From Globisporangium splendens (Eukaryota; Oomycota; Peronosporomycetes; Pythiales; Pythiaceae), in NCBI GenBank assembly GCA_006386115.1, contig VFIW01000095.1:1-64000 (forward strand): a stretch of DNA of 64,000 nucleotides, given 5' to 3'. The notes under the pieces were generated by a model. The model ran no database searches, was not told the origin of the DNA, and worked only from the letters and a program-made list of their open reading frames with translations. This document shows, piece by piece, positions 10,066 to 21,680 of this stretch. Position 1 is the first letter of the stretch. Each line of letters begins with the position of its first letter. The position numbers were made by a program, and so were the translations under genes.

Positions 10066-10985
10066 CTGTAAGGACTGCGAATGCGCAAGAGGATCTCAAT
10101 TCTTATGAATAAGGTCCATACGTTTTGCGTGTCCTTCATCTAGATCCAGCATATCCTACCATCATCCACACAAGCAAAGCAAATTGCATCTCGTTGCTTT
10201 TTTTGTTTTCTCAAGTGCCTCGATTGTCGTTTTTTCCGTTTTCTTGGCGTTTCTGCAAAGCAGTTGAAATAACGTGACCCACATTAACATTTGTGCGAGC
10301 AACAATTAAACCTCAAAATAACATAAAAACCTTTGCTGAACATCATTGGGAACCTTGAGTGATGGTCGTCGAAAATCTTCTTTCTTTCTCGAGGTTATTT
10401 GTCTGTCAGCCTTAAAGCCTCGATTTTTCTTCATGAGGTTATTCATAGCCAAATCAACGACGACCAGAATGATGGTCGAGAAAAGTGGTCCCAATTAGAT
10501 GAAGACGAAGATAGGCGAATGACATGGGCCATTGCTCTTGGTCGGAGGACGTCGGAGCGTAGAACGGGGCACATTGACGCATATGTGCACGTCGCAAGTG
10601 CGCTGTTGGCGCTGAGCGATCGTGTGAAATGGTGGCGAGCCGTCTATGCGTCAGGGTGCTGTTCTGTGTGGCTGAGCAGGAAAAGAACGATTCATGCTAT
10701 ACGCGAGAAACGCGTGTCTGGAGTGGTCCAAGGTCTTTCTTTCAAAGCAAACAAGTCAAAGTGAGGTAATATTGTGTATCGATTATTTTGTAATCACATG
10801 TCTTGTCAGTTGTTCAACTCGCTCATGCATTGTTTGCAATGGTTACACGCGAAACCAAGGCTTCGCATTGTTAAAGGTATTATGTGTATACGCATTGCTT
10901 CAGTAAACTCATGGCCGCGTGATCTCTTCAACCCACTCGAGTGCATGCCATTTGATGAGCGTCTTTATTGACCTTTTCTTTTTCA
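10066..10985. other. Intergenic region downstream of the PDR transporter
   Basis: No gene is recognised. Around 10340-10500 there is a loose inverted similarity (CATTGGGAACC ... GGTCGTCG against CGACGACC ... GGTCCCAATT) and a paired AGGTTATT motif, which could be a decayed MITE. A 62-codon - strand ORF (10306-10494) lies in it without known motifs. Confidence 0.35.
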
Positions 10986-10989
10986 GTAA

Positions 10990-11400
10990 ACCCATTAACC
11001 TGTCGAGTTCTTCAATCCAGTTGTGTATATTCTTCACGTTCATAGGTTTCAGCCCACCTTCACAGGCACTTGCAATTGATATGTCGTGGCGGAAGTGTTT
11101 GATCAGGTGGGTTGAAGCTCATGAGCGTGAAGAAAATCGAGCTCATCAACACACCACTGATGGCAGCGACTTCGACGCTCAGCAACACGACCGCGAGGAA
11201 CTGAACCTTCAGCAGAATCAACAATGAGGTGCTGATCCAGTGAAGAAGAAACGTGCCAAAAAACATGAAGCCAGCTATTGGAAAGAAGATCGCCGTGAAG
11301 TAAAAAACACTTCCAAATGTGTATGTGATCCCGCGACCGTCAAACTGGCAAAGTACCACAGCGCGTTGTATGTCTTGGATGCACAGTCACGGTAGGGAGG
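10990..11400 (-). pseudogene. PDR transporter fragments in inverted arrangement
   Basis: On the - strand, about 11085-11400 encodes residues matching the last TMD of the neighbouring transporter (YTFGSVFYFTAIFFPIAGF, SVEVAAISGVLMSSIFFT, SFNPP, with the broken upstream piece resembling YNALWY). About 11000-11075 on the + strand repeats the same short piece in opposite orientation (IFFTFIGFSPP). GGTGGG(C/T)TGAA...GAACGTGAAGAA-like arms at 11027-11060 and 11103-11136 face each other. No other transporter domains remain, so this is debris of a former tandem PDR copy. Confidence 0.8.
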
Positions 11401-11898
11401 ACGCACGCGTGCCAAAAACACAAATGCTCAAATATATAGCGTAATATGATTACGAACCGTGCGTAAACTGCAATCCAACCATCTTGTCTGATTCGATCTC
11501 GATATCTATTGCTTCCAGTAACACCGTCAATTGCACTCGCTCTCGCTGAGCTCCAGCCTCACAGTCTTGAGTTCCTCAGCTCGAGGTGGCATACCCAGAC
11601 GCTGAAAAGATGCAGCCCACCTTGACCGGCAGCTTTTGTTGGACCTCCACAGCCTCTCCTAGCTACCCGCCATCCAGTATTTGATGGTGCACATTGCGCT
11701 TTTTAGTTTTCAGTGAGGCAGATTGTGTTACGTCTAAAGCGAACAAGATTGCACTTGGCAACGCGCCAGCATGACGAGTTCAATTCGAGTTCGATGCTTT
11801 CCTGTTTCTAGTTAGAAATTTCGAAAAGAAAGATCTCGATTAATTACCAACACTTCAAAGAGCTCTGCGTAATCACCCCTACAGTTGGTGCGCCAAGC
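11401..11898. other. Intergenic region upstream of ANK-TIR gene 1
   Basis: No gene is recognised. It probably holds the distal promoter of the ankyrin-TIR gene that follows. Confidence 0.4.
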
Positions 11899-11899
11899 C

Positions 11900-11916
11900 C
11901 AGCCAATCCGAGCGCT
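11900..11916 (+). promoter_or_regulatory. CCAAT-containing element shared by ANK-TIR genes 1 and 2
   Basis: CAGCCAAT-CC-GAGCGCT lies 160 bp before the ATG at 12063. The same motif, CAGCCAAT-GA-GAGCGCT, lies 175 bp before the ATG of gene 2. Conservation in otherwise diverged upstream DNA suggests a promoter element. Confidence 0.4.
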
Positions 11917-12023
11917 CGATTGCTCCCCTATTCCCGCGCATAAAATAGATTCACGCTTGTTGCGTCCTCTTCTTCCGCCCACTTCACGTGACGACGGCAC
12001 GACGACAGTGCTTCCAGTGACCT

Positions 12024-15000
12024 ATGCACCTACTTCCCCGTTTGCGCGCTTGGGAGCATGCGATGAAGACTCCGTCGCCCTCGCCCGCTTCATCTGGCGA
12101 CGCCCGCTCAGGCCACGGCACCGTCCTGCGCGACGTTCTTCCCGCAAGCGTTGCCAGCGCGACCGACATGGACGACCGTCCGGGTCATGGCGCGTCCATG
12201 TCCATGCGAGACGTTCTTCCTGCGAACGTTACCAGCACAAGGAGCAGCAACGACAGCCAGAACCATGTCGTGTACATTGTGGAGCAGCCGAGCAATGAGA
12301 ACGTTCACATTGAGAGCCAAGACCAGGACGTGTCCCTCCTAAAGCAGCCGCATCAGCACCACACGGTCGGCCACGGCAACAACGCGAATGGCTCCGTTCC
12401 GCCGCAAAGAAGCCCTGGTCACGGCAACAACGCGAATAGCTCGACTCCGCGGCGGTTGGATCCCCCAAAAAGCCCCGGCTGCAAGCCCACCCGCGGACAC
12501 AACCAGCGCAACCACCATACAAAGCACCCACGGCTGCGTCCAGGGCTGCACACACTACCAGCGTTCCTTCTCGGCAACGCGCACGCCAACAGCAACTCGT
12601 ACTTTGCACGACGGCTGCGTTTCACGATGTACATCGTCTCGTTCTTCTGCGCGATCGGTGTGTGGTGCTTCTGGGTCGACCGGACCCCGATCGCGGATGG
12701 CGGCGTGTACGTGACCGACATATTGACTTTGATCGCGTTCCAGAGAGAAGACTGTCCGAAAGGCAGCGACGCATCCTGTGGGAGCTGCAGCAACATGGCC
12801 GTGTACGCGATGCTGGTGTACAGCACGTTGCCTGTGGTGGTGCTGATCGGCTTGCCTGCGACCTGCATCCGTCTGTTTGAGCCGTTCAAGCGCCAAGAGA
12901 GACACGAGGAGTCAATTGAAGCTGCTGACGGAAAGCTCCAAGTCACGCGAACCATCTACATGCAGCTTTGCGAGCTGCTCTGCTCGGGGATCCTGCTGTT
13001 CAACATGCTCGTGTTTCTATGTTTTGTGTACAGCATCACGCGAGGCGATACCTTTGAGTGCTCACTCGTGCGCGTCCAGCTCTACATGTTCGGCGCTATC
13101 ATCACGTTCTCTGGGGTCATGGTCGAGATCACGTACTTCTCGCGCTTTCGCGAGCACGTGAAGATGCAGCTTGGCGCTTTCCTGGAGAGCATGCAAACGG
13201 GTGACGGGTTCTCACGTACGCCAAATCGGTTCAGGACGCCACGTGCGTGCATCGTCGTTGACATCCGCAAGAGGCTTCTCGAGGAGACAATACTTGGCAA
13301 TGTGCACGAGATCGAGAAGATTATCCTGGAGGCGAAGCACTTTCTGGGTGATGGTTTCGTGGCAGATCTTTACGGGGATGCCTCGATCGTCTGTGGGCTA
13401 TTCGGGAGATCCATGAAGAATCCGCTGCACGTTGCTGCGTTCCACGGCAATGTTCCAGTTATGCGGTTACTCGTAAACGAGGGATTCAGAGTGAACAGCT
13501 ACGACAAATTAAGGCGATTACGGTTCAGTACTGGCGAACTCTTCTGGAGCTTGGCACAGTACGTGATTTCCAAGCCCCCAACTTTCGCCGACAAATCGAC
13601 TTCTATCTTCCGGACAACTCTCGTGACCCCACTCTTTTGCGCAGTCAAAACAGGACAAACCAATGCCGTGCGATGGCTTCTCGACCACGGAGCTGACCCG
13701 AATGTCAAGGCCAAGTCGTCGTACTGGTCCGAACGCATCCCACCACTCTTCGTTGCTGAAAGCTCCGAGATCGTGAAGATGCTGCTCGAAGCTGGCGCAA
13801 ACCACCTGACGATCCCAGATCCCGGACGCATGAACACGCTGACCGTGCTGCAACTTGCATACCTGCGCGGCAATATCCCCGTGGCTCGTGAGATCGAAAA
13901 GTGGGGTGGCGACGTCGCTCTCACGCCTCTCCACGAAGCTGCAGCTGCGAATGATGTGTCGGCTGTACGCAAACTGCTGCGTAAAGGCGCCGACCCGAAC
14001 TGTCTGGGAGAGCACGGCTACTGCGGTCTGTACCGCCGAACGCCGCTCCACTGGGCAGCTATCAACGGCGCTGTCGATGCTGTCGAGATACTGCTTGAAG
14101 CTTGTGCGGATCCGAACTTCCAGGACAGCCAAGGAAGGTCGCCGTTGCATTGGGCAGCACGTATGAACCGCGTGGACGTGGTCAAGGTGCTGTTGGAGAA
14201 AGGAGCAGATCCACACCTTCGTGACGATGCAGACATGACCCCGCTGTTGTGTGCGGCAAAGGCGAAGGACGCGTCCGAGTCGCTGTTCGACTGTCTGGTG
14301 CAACATGGCGCCGACATCAACGAGCAGCTCCCGAACGGAGATACGGGGCTGCACCTAGCGATGAAGGACGAGCTCCAGAACACGGCACTGGCGATACTCG
14401 CTGCCGGAGGCGACGTGATGCGAACCAACCACGACGGGTACCGTCCAGTGGACTGCACGACGTCCACGACGCTGCAGTTCGAGATTAAGCGCGCTGCTGG
14501 GAACCGCGACGTGATGATCAGCTACACGCACTCGCACAGTGAGTTTGTGCTGAAGCTTCGCGAGAGTCTGGAACGGGCGAATGTCACGACGTGGCTGGAT
14601 CTGAGTACGTGGTTTTGTCTTTTGTCTTTTTGTCTTTTTTGCCAGCATCTTTTCGTTACGGCGATGTGTGAGCATGTCTTCTAACCGTGGTCTCTTTACT
14701 CGATGCGTGTTTCGTTTTATTTCGTACAGTGGATCCGAGCGGCATCGGCGGTGGCTCCGTGTGGCGCGAAGAGATCGCGCGCGGCATCAAGAACGCCGCC
14801 ATGGTCGTGTGCATCCTCACGGAAGACTACACGCGATCGGAGTGGTGTCTGAAGGAGCTGGCGTACGCGAAAGAGACGGGGACGCCCATCATGGCGATCT
14901 CGACGGAGCACGTTGCCGTCACGGAGGACCTCCAAGTGTACCTGTACACGCGTCAGATGGTGCCGTTCGAGCCTGCGATCACGAGTGTGACTCAGTCGGA

Positions 15001-15808
15001 TCCGTGGAACATCAGGTACACGTACAATGAAGATCGGTATGTGTCCCAGTTCCGCCTCTTGCTTGATGGCGTCCGCGATGAAATCGAGAGGCAGCGTGAG
15101 GAGCATGTGACGATGAGAGGACAGCGACGGCGATTTGGACAACTGGATCGATCTCAGTCAAGTATAGCCGACGACACGATTACCGTGGACTGGGACCTGG
15201 AGACCCTCGGGGACGACTTCGTGTTCATCTCGCATGACGAGAAACACCCGAGCTTTGCTCAGCGAATCTACGACCGATTCACGGAAAGAGGGATCGACTG
15301 CGTATTGGATGGCGCGCAATCGTACGAGGACATGACCGATCGTATCCATGCCGCAAAGGAGGCGATTGCGAGATGCGCGGCATTCATCGTCGTTCTCTCG
15401 AGCAAGACCGTGTCGAGTGAGACGTTGAAGGACCAACTGGCGTTCGCTGAAGACAAGGGAAAACCCATCCTGCCGATCATGCTCAACGACATGGAGATCG
15501 GACTGGACAAGCACTACACGTTGTCGCGTGGCGAGCTGTTCCATTTCACACCGGAGTTGGGGTTCACTGCGAGTTTCTCGAACCTGCTTGGGAGTGTGCA
15601 GCAGCATGTGTCAGTGAGAAGCAACGATAGTCTTGGTGTCGATGATGTCGCGAGTGGTAAAGTCTTGTTTCCAGCTGGCGGTGATGGCGTCTCGGGTGGT
15701 GGAGTGTCGGTTCCGTCTCCTCAGCATTCTGTTCGGTCACTCTTGAAGCCACCCTCTTTCTACGTGGTGTCGATTGATGCCAATTACGATGTCGCGGATA
15801 TGATGTGA
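12024..15808 (+). CDS. Membrane-anchored ankyrin repeat / double TIR protein, gene 1
   Basis: Two exons, 12024-14604 and 14730-15808, give 1219 residues; an in-frame ATG at 12063 matches the start of gene 2 better and may be the true start. Residues 1-190 are polar, Pro/His/Gln-rich. Four hydrophobic helices lie near 200-218, 258-283, 310-338 and 352-374, with a Cys-rich loop (CPKGSDASCGSC) between the first two. About nine ankyrin repeats cover 465-812 (TPLHEAAAANDV, TPLHWAAINGAV, SPLHWAARMNRV). TIR1 (about 829-985) starts DVMISYTHSHSEF and contains SEWCLKELAYA, whose Glu matches the NADase catalytic position. TIR2 (about 1021-1155) starts DDFVFISHDEKHPSF and lacks the WC..E pattern. The intron splits TIR1. 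The protein is probably a membrane-tethered TIR signalling or NAD-consuming protein; function is inferred from domains only. Confidence 0.85.
14605..14729 (+). other. Intron of ANK-TIR gene 1
   Basis: GTACGT ... pyrimidine-rich TTTTGTCTTTTTGTC ... CGTACAG. Removing 125 bp joins A to TG and continues the TIR1 frame into MDPSGIGGGSVW. If retained, translation stops at 14684 after the first strand/helix of TIR1. The intron is nearly identical in genes 2 and 3. Confidence 0.8.
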
Positions 15809-17344
15809 GTTTAAAGATTGGACACAAAACATGAAGACGTGGGCGATGTGTGGAAATTACACTCTGATAGGCGACTGACAGTTTTCTGTCGCCACACGAA
15901 GGACACTTGTCGTCGTAATCCTCTCACAAAGGGGAGACTCTCTCCCTTTGTGATATGTGAGTGCCCATACTGTCGAATGCTTGGTCTCACGCCGGCGACC
16001 TGACAGCGTCAGCCGTTGTAGAGCATGCTCGTACGCCACGCTCTGCTCACTTGATATTCGGTTGGAGATGCACGTGTATAGTCTTTTCATGTTTGGATAT
16101 GAAAAGCCAACCTGACTTCATACACGTGGATCAAAGTGCATATAGCATAGTTGCAAGCTATTCTTTCTTCGATTTTACCCTGAGGCTTTGCCGATGAAGA
16201 CAGGGAATCGTCGAATGCGCCGAAGAAGGAGCGTTTCAAAGTGAGTGTGAGCTTTCAAGGAACGTGGGGGGAAAACAAGAATACTAATGACAGCCACACT
16301 GCAGAGTATTCTCGTGGCTCGCACTTGAAGTAAGAACACGGATATATGGCGCTGGGGCGATCCGTGGTACAATCGGTAATAACAGGATGAGCTCAAGAGA
16401 AATCAGTGGAGTTGGACTGGCTGCTACCAATTCCATGTTATTTTCCACCTCTCGGCTTAATTTCTGGCTCGGACTGACAAAAAACTTACTCTGCCCAGAC
16501 CCCGCTCAACAAGTATCTTTGCAGCTCAGCACATTTTCGCTTGTTTCAAGCTCTCGCTCATATCAAAGGCACGTCAGAACGCCAAAACCAAGATCCTAGA
16601 CATCCTGGCAGCTTGCAGCTATCCGTCGATTGTGCCTGCTGACGGAAGAGAAGTTCGGCTCGAGGAAACTTGCGAATAATTCAAGGCTATCTGAGCCCAC
16701 GTCCATCAATATCCCAATACTTCTCTGGTTCAAGATAAAGCAATGTCTAGTTCGGTTTTTGGCTTCCAAAAAATAAGCCACTGCGAAGTTGACTGCAAAC
16801 AAAATACGAGAAGAAAGCTCGGAGTTAGCTTGCTCTATCTCATTTTGATCATGCCATTGACAAGCGAATTAGAGCAAATAGCACACAAAAACTGGCATCG
16901 ATTTTCGCAGGTGAAAAACAGCTCAATTTTTAGCGCTATTAGATCAAAAAATGCTGCAGCTTCGTTTTAGCACAGAGATTATTGCTAGGTCATTTTTGTG
17001 AGCGACATCTGCGTTTTTGCGCTGCAGAGGCGAGTGCTTAAAATCGAGGTTTTTCAATGATGTGTCAGATAGACAAGGATTTCGACCAATCATATTTGAC
17101 TGTACTGGTTTTAACCAATGAGTGAGCTGATTTTGTCCGTTGCGTTTCACATAAAACCTCGATAGGACCAGAGGAGCAATGTATACGCACTGCGCGCGTT
17201 CGCAAGTGAGCAGCGATGCTCAACCTCCCTTCTTCTTCTGCTTCTGAGCTGCGCGTCGTATACAGCACAGCGTCGTGATTACGCGGAACGAGTTCGTGTG
17301 CTCACCCATCGACGCATTTCACAATCCGTTCGCTTTATCAGTCG
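15809..17344. other. Intergenic region between ANK-TIR genes 1 and 2
   Basis: No gene is recognised in 1.5 kb. It contains the 3' UTR hairpin of gene 1 (15924-15953) and a nested short inverted repeat at about 16070-16130 (CACGTGTAT ... ATACACGTG around CTTTTCAT ... ATGAAAAG). Confidence 0.5.
15924..15953 (+). other. 3' UTR hairpin of ANK-TIR gene 1
   Basis: TCACAAAGGG-GAGA-CTC-TCTC-CCTTTGTGA can form a stem of about 14 pairs with one bulge and a 3-4 nt loop, 115 bp after the stop codon. A GAAGGACAC motif before it is also present downstream of gene 2. Confidence 0.45.
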
Positions 17345-17345
17345 G

Positions 17346-17362
17346 CAGCCAATGAGAGCGCT
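17346..17362 (+). promoter_or_regulatory. CCAAT-containing element of ANK-TIR gene 2
   Basis: CAGCCAAT-GA-GAGCGCT, the same element as at 11900-11916, about 175 bp before the ATG at 17524. Confidence 0.4.
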
Positions 17363-17523
17363 GCGTGGCCCATCTCCACCCAATCAACACCATCGCTCTC
17401 TGGTCCGCCCACTGCGTAAACGCAGTGACGCCACGACGCCACGACGACCACTGTCACAACGGAGGAGGGAGAAGCGGATGCGGCCATCCTGCTTATTGCT
17501 CGCTTAACGGCGCATCGCGTGCG

Positions 17524-20500
17524 ATGGAAGCGTTCCACGCACTGCCGTCCCCTCCGCCCGCTCCGTCTGGCGACGACCGCGCGACTCGCCACTCCCGCGC
17601 GAGCCATGGCGCCGCCACGCGCGACTTTCTCCCCGAGTACGTCACCAGTCTCTACAGCACCAGCAACGACGACATCGAGAGCCAGGACCAGGACGTGTAT
17701 ATCCTGCAGCAGCCATCCCAGTACCACCACACAGTCGGCCACGGCAACAACGCGAATGGCTTCTTGCCTCGGCGCTCCGGCCGCCGCACGAGCGACACCG
17801 ACAGCGGCCCCCGCCAGACGCGGCACTCCCGGTCGCGTCCCGAGCCGCTGAAGCTACCGACGTTCCTCCTCGGCGCACACGCCAACAACTCGTACTTTGC
17901 GCGACGGCTGCGCCGTACGATGTACATCGTCTCGTTCTTCTGCGCGATCGGGATGTGGAGCTTCTGGGTCAACAAGAAATCGATTTCAGACGGCGGCGTG
18001 TACGTGGACAGCATTTTCACGTCGCTCTCATTCCAGACGGAAGACTGCCCCGAAGGCAGCGACCCGTCCTGTGGGAGCTGCAGCACAATCGCCGTGTACG
18101 CGATGCTGGTGTACTGCATGCTGCCAGTGGTGGTGATGATCGGTTTGCCTGCGACCGGAATCCGCCTGTTTGAACCGTTCAAGCGCCAGGAGAGACACGA
18201 GGATCCAACTGCTGCTGCCGAGGGGAAACGCAAAGTCACGCGAACCATTTACATGCAGATATGCGAGATCCTCTGCTCGTGGATCCTGCTGTTCGACATT
18301 CTGGTGTTTTGGTACTTTGTGTACAGTCTTGTGCAGGGCAATAACTTCGACTGCTCAATCGCACGCGTCCAGCTCTACATGTTCGGCGCTATCATCACGT
18401 TCTCGGGGGTCATTCTCGAGATCGTGTACTTCGCACGCTTCCGTGAGCATGTGAAAATGCAACTAGGCGCTTTCTTAGAGGCCCAGCAAACGGGCCGTCA
18501 GCACCCGCTCACTTCACGTATGCAAAATCGGATCAAGTCGCAACGTGCGAGCATCATTAGTGACATCCGAAGGAGGCTTATCGAGGAAACAGAGCTCGGC
18601 AACATGCATGAGATCGAGGAGATTATCCTGGAAGCGAAGAGCTACCTAGGCGAGGATTTCGCGGCCGATATATACCGGGATGCCTCAATCACCTGTTGGC
18701 TGTTTGGGAAATCCATGAAAAACCCGCTGCATATTGCTGCATTCAGCGGCAACATCCCAGTCATGGGGTTACTGGTACGCGCGGGCTTCTCTGTGAACAG
18801 CTTAGACAAAGTAAAGCGGGTGCGATTCAGCACTGGTGACTTGTTTTGGTATTTTGCACGGCATGTCATTTCCAAGCCCCCAACTTTCGCCGACAAATCG
18901 ACTTCTATCTTCCGGACAACTCTCGTGACTCCGCTACACTGTGCTGTCGCGACAGGCCAAACCAATGCCGTGCGATGGCTTCTCGACCACGGAGCTGACC
19001 CGAACGCCAAAGCCAAGTCTTCATATCGGGGAGAGCGGATTCCACCGCTGTTTGCTGCGGACAGCTCCGAGATCGTGAAGATGCTGCTCGAAGCTGGCGC
19101 AAACCACCTGACGATCCCAGATCCCGGACGCATGAACACGCTGACCGTGCTGCAACTTGCATACCTGCGCGGCAATATCCCCGTGGCTCGTGAGATCGAA
19201 AAGTGGGGTGGCGACGTCGCTCTCACGCCTCTCCACGAAGCTGCAGCTGCGAATGATGTGTCGGCTGTACGCAAACTGCTGCGTAAAGGCGCCGACCCGA
19301 ACTGTCTGGGAGAGCACGGCTACTGCGGTCTGTACCGCCGAACGCCGCTCCACTGGGCAGCTATCAACGGCGCTGTCGATGCTGTCGAGATACTGCTTGA
19401 AGCTTGTGCGGATCCGAACTTCCAGGACAGCCAAGGAAGGTCGCCGTTGCATTGGGCAGCACGTATGAACCGCGTGGACGTGGTCAAGGTGCTGTTGGAG
19501 AAAGGAGCAGATCCACACCTTCGTGACGATGCAGACATGACCCCGCTGTTGTGTGCGGCAAAGGCGAAGGACGCGTCCGAGTCGCTGTTCGACTGTCTGG
19601 TGCAACATGGCGCCGACATCAACGAGCAGCTCCCGAACGGAGATACGGGACTGCACCTAGCGATGAAGGACGAGCTCCAGAACACGGCACTGGCGATACT
19701 CGCTGCCGGAGGCGACGTGATGCGAACCAACCACGACGGGTACCGTCCAGTGGACTGCACGACGTCCACGACGCTGCAGTTCGAGATCAAGCGCGCTGCT
19801 GGGAACCGCGACGTGATGATCAGCTACACGCACTCGCACAGTGAGTTTGCGCTGAAGCTTCGCGAGAGTCTGGAACGGGCGAATGTCACGACGTGGCTGG
19901 ATCTGAGTACGTGGTTTTGCCTTTTGTCTTTTTGTCTTTTTTGCCAGCATCTTTTCGTTACGGTGATGTGTGAGCATGTCTTCTAACCGTGGTCTCTTTA
20001 CTCGATGCGTGTTTCGTTTTTATTTCGTACAGTGGATCCGAGCGGCATCGGCGGTGGCTCCGTGTGGCGCGAAGAGATCGCGCGCGGCATCAAGAACGCC
20101 GCCATGGTCGTGTGCATCCTCACGGAAGACTACACGCGATCGGAGTGGTGTCTGAAGGAGCTGGCGTACGCGAAAGAGACGGGGACGCCCATCATGGCGA
20201 TCTCGACGGAGCACGTTGCCGTCACGGAGGACCTCCAAGTGTACCTGTACACGCGTCAGATGGTGCCGTTCGAGCCTGCGATCACGAGTGTGATTCAGTC
20301 GGATCCCCTAGATATCCGATACACGTACAATGAAGATCGGTATGTGTCCCAGTTCCGCCTCTTGCTTGATGGCGTCCGTGATGAAATCGAGAAGCAGCGC
20401 ACAAAGCATGTGGCGATGAGAGGCCACAGACGGCACCTGAATCGATCTCACTCGAGTACAACTTACGATGTTATAGGCGTCGGCTGGGATGTGGCGAGCC

Positions 20501-21030
20501 TTGAAGACAACTTCGTGTTCATCACGCATAACGAGAAACACCCGAGCTTTGCGCAACGAATTTATGACAGACTCACGGAGAATGGGATCGACTGCGTATT
20601 GGATGGTGCGCAATCGTACGAGGACATGGCGGATCGCATCTACGCCGCGAAAGAGGCGATTGCGAGATGCTCGACATTCATCGTCGTTCTCTCGAGCAAG
20701 ACCGTGTCGAGTGAGACGTTGAAGGACCAACTGGCGTTCGCTGAAGACAAGGGAAAACCCATCCTGCCGATCATGCTCAACGACATGGAGATCGGACTGG
20801 ACAAGCACTACACGTTGTCGCGTGGCGAGCTGTTCCATTTCACACCGGAGTTGGGGTTCACTGCGAGTTTCTCGAATCTGCTTGGGAGTGTGCAGCAGTA
20901 TGTACCAATGGGAAACAATGGCGAGGGCTTGTTACCTCCCCATTCTGGTCGGCCACTTTTGAAGAAAAGTACATCCTCGTTTTACGGCGTGTCGATTGAT
21001 AGCGACTACGATGTCTCGGATATCCGATGA
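17524..21030 (+). CDS. Membrane-anchored ankyrin repeat / double TIR protein, gene 2
   Basis: Two exons, 17524-19906 and 20033-21030, give 1126 residues. The open frame reaches back to a GTG at 17365, but the first ATG (MEAFHALPSP) aligns with MKTPSPSP of gene 1 and was chosen. The plan equals gene 1: polar N-terminus, four hydrophobic helices between about 125 and 300 with the loop CPEGSDPSCGSC, ankyrin repeats from about 398 to 745, TIR1 from about 762 (SEWCLKELAYA present) and TIR2 from about 953. From 19066 to about 20290 the DNA is almost identical to genes 1 and 3, while the N-terminal and TIR2-proximal parts differ. Its TIR2 end and 3' flank match gene 3, not gene 1. Confidence 0.85.
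19907..20032 (+). other. Intron of ANK-TIR gene 2
   Basis: 126 bp, GTACGT ... CGTACAG, same position and phase as in gene 1, differing from it by only a few bases (for example one extra T in the 3' pyrimidine run). Confidence 0.8.
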
Positions 21031-21116
21031 GCTTGACAGTCCATGAAAACCTAGGCGGAAGGAACGTCTTTGAATGGACAATGGACCGTGTTTTCTTCGT
21101 CACATGAAGGACACAC

Positions 21117-21134
21117 GACATGATGCATCATGTC
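21117..21134. other. Perfect 18 bp palindrome downstream of ANK-TIR gene 2
   Basis: GACATGATGCATCATGTC, 87 bp after the stop codon, just after the CA(C/T)GAAGGACAC motif shared with gene 1. It could be a 3' UTR hairpin or a protein site. Confidence 0.4.
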
Positions 21135-21307
21135 CCCCCTTCTTTTTTCAAGAAGACCACTTTAAATTAAGTATGAAAATGAAATGCCAAGTTTATGAAA
21201 CTTGGACAGACAACAGAGAAATGTCGTTTCGATCAAGAAAACAGAACTTTGATCGCTGTTCGAGCAACGAAACAAATTGATACAGTGCACTTCCCCCCCA
21301 TCGGTCG

Positions 21308-21363
21308 AGCAACATTTCAAAAACATGACAACAGGCCACTAATGTTGCTCTATAGCATCATTT
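21308..21363 (+). repeat. MULE left terminal inverted repeat
   Basis: AGCAACATTTC at the outer end and AATGTTGCTCTATAGCA inside; it pairs with 26510-26565 in inverted orientation. The TIR itself holds opposed AACATT/AATGTT motifs. Confidence 0.75.
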
Positions 21364-21680
21364 CATTTGTAGGTAATTTTCGTAATTTTCATCATGGAAA
21401 AATTCGGATTTCATTAAAGTACGAGAAATGGCAGCCTCTTATTTCCATTTTGAAACGCAAAACGGTCGAAAGCCTGAAAGCGACAAAATCGAGCGACGGC
21501 GCTGTGGGCTGCTAAAAGAATGAGCGCGAGCGCACCTGTGCGCGCGCAGAGACCAAGGTTGTCAAAGACAGGTAAGTGTGTGTCGAGGATGGGTGTGTGT
21601 GACCAAACCGAGTGGTAGAGCTGAATGCGCTGGCGGACATCTGCAAAAAATAGGCGATTGAGTGCTTGCTGGCCATACCA

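Noticed and set aside
13518..14354. 278-codon - strand ORF opposite the ankyrin repeats (also at 19021-19656 and 30660-31412)
   Set aside because: It is a shadow of the GC-rich ankyrin coding frame; it repeats only because the + strand DNA is homogenised, and it has no start context or motif.
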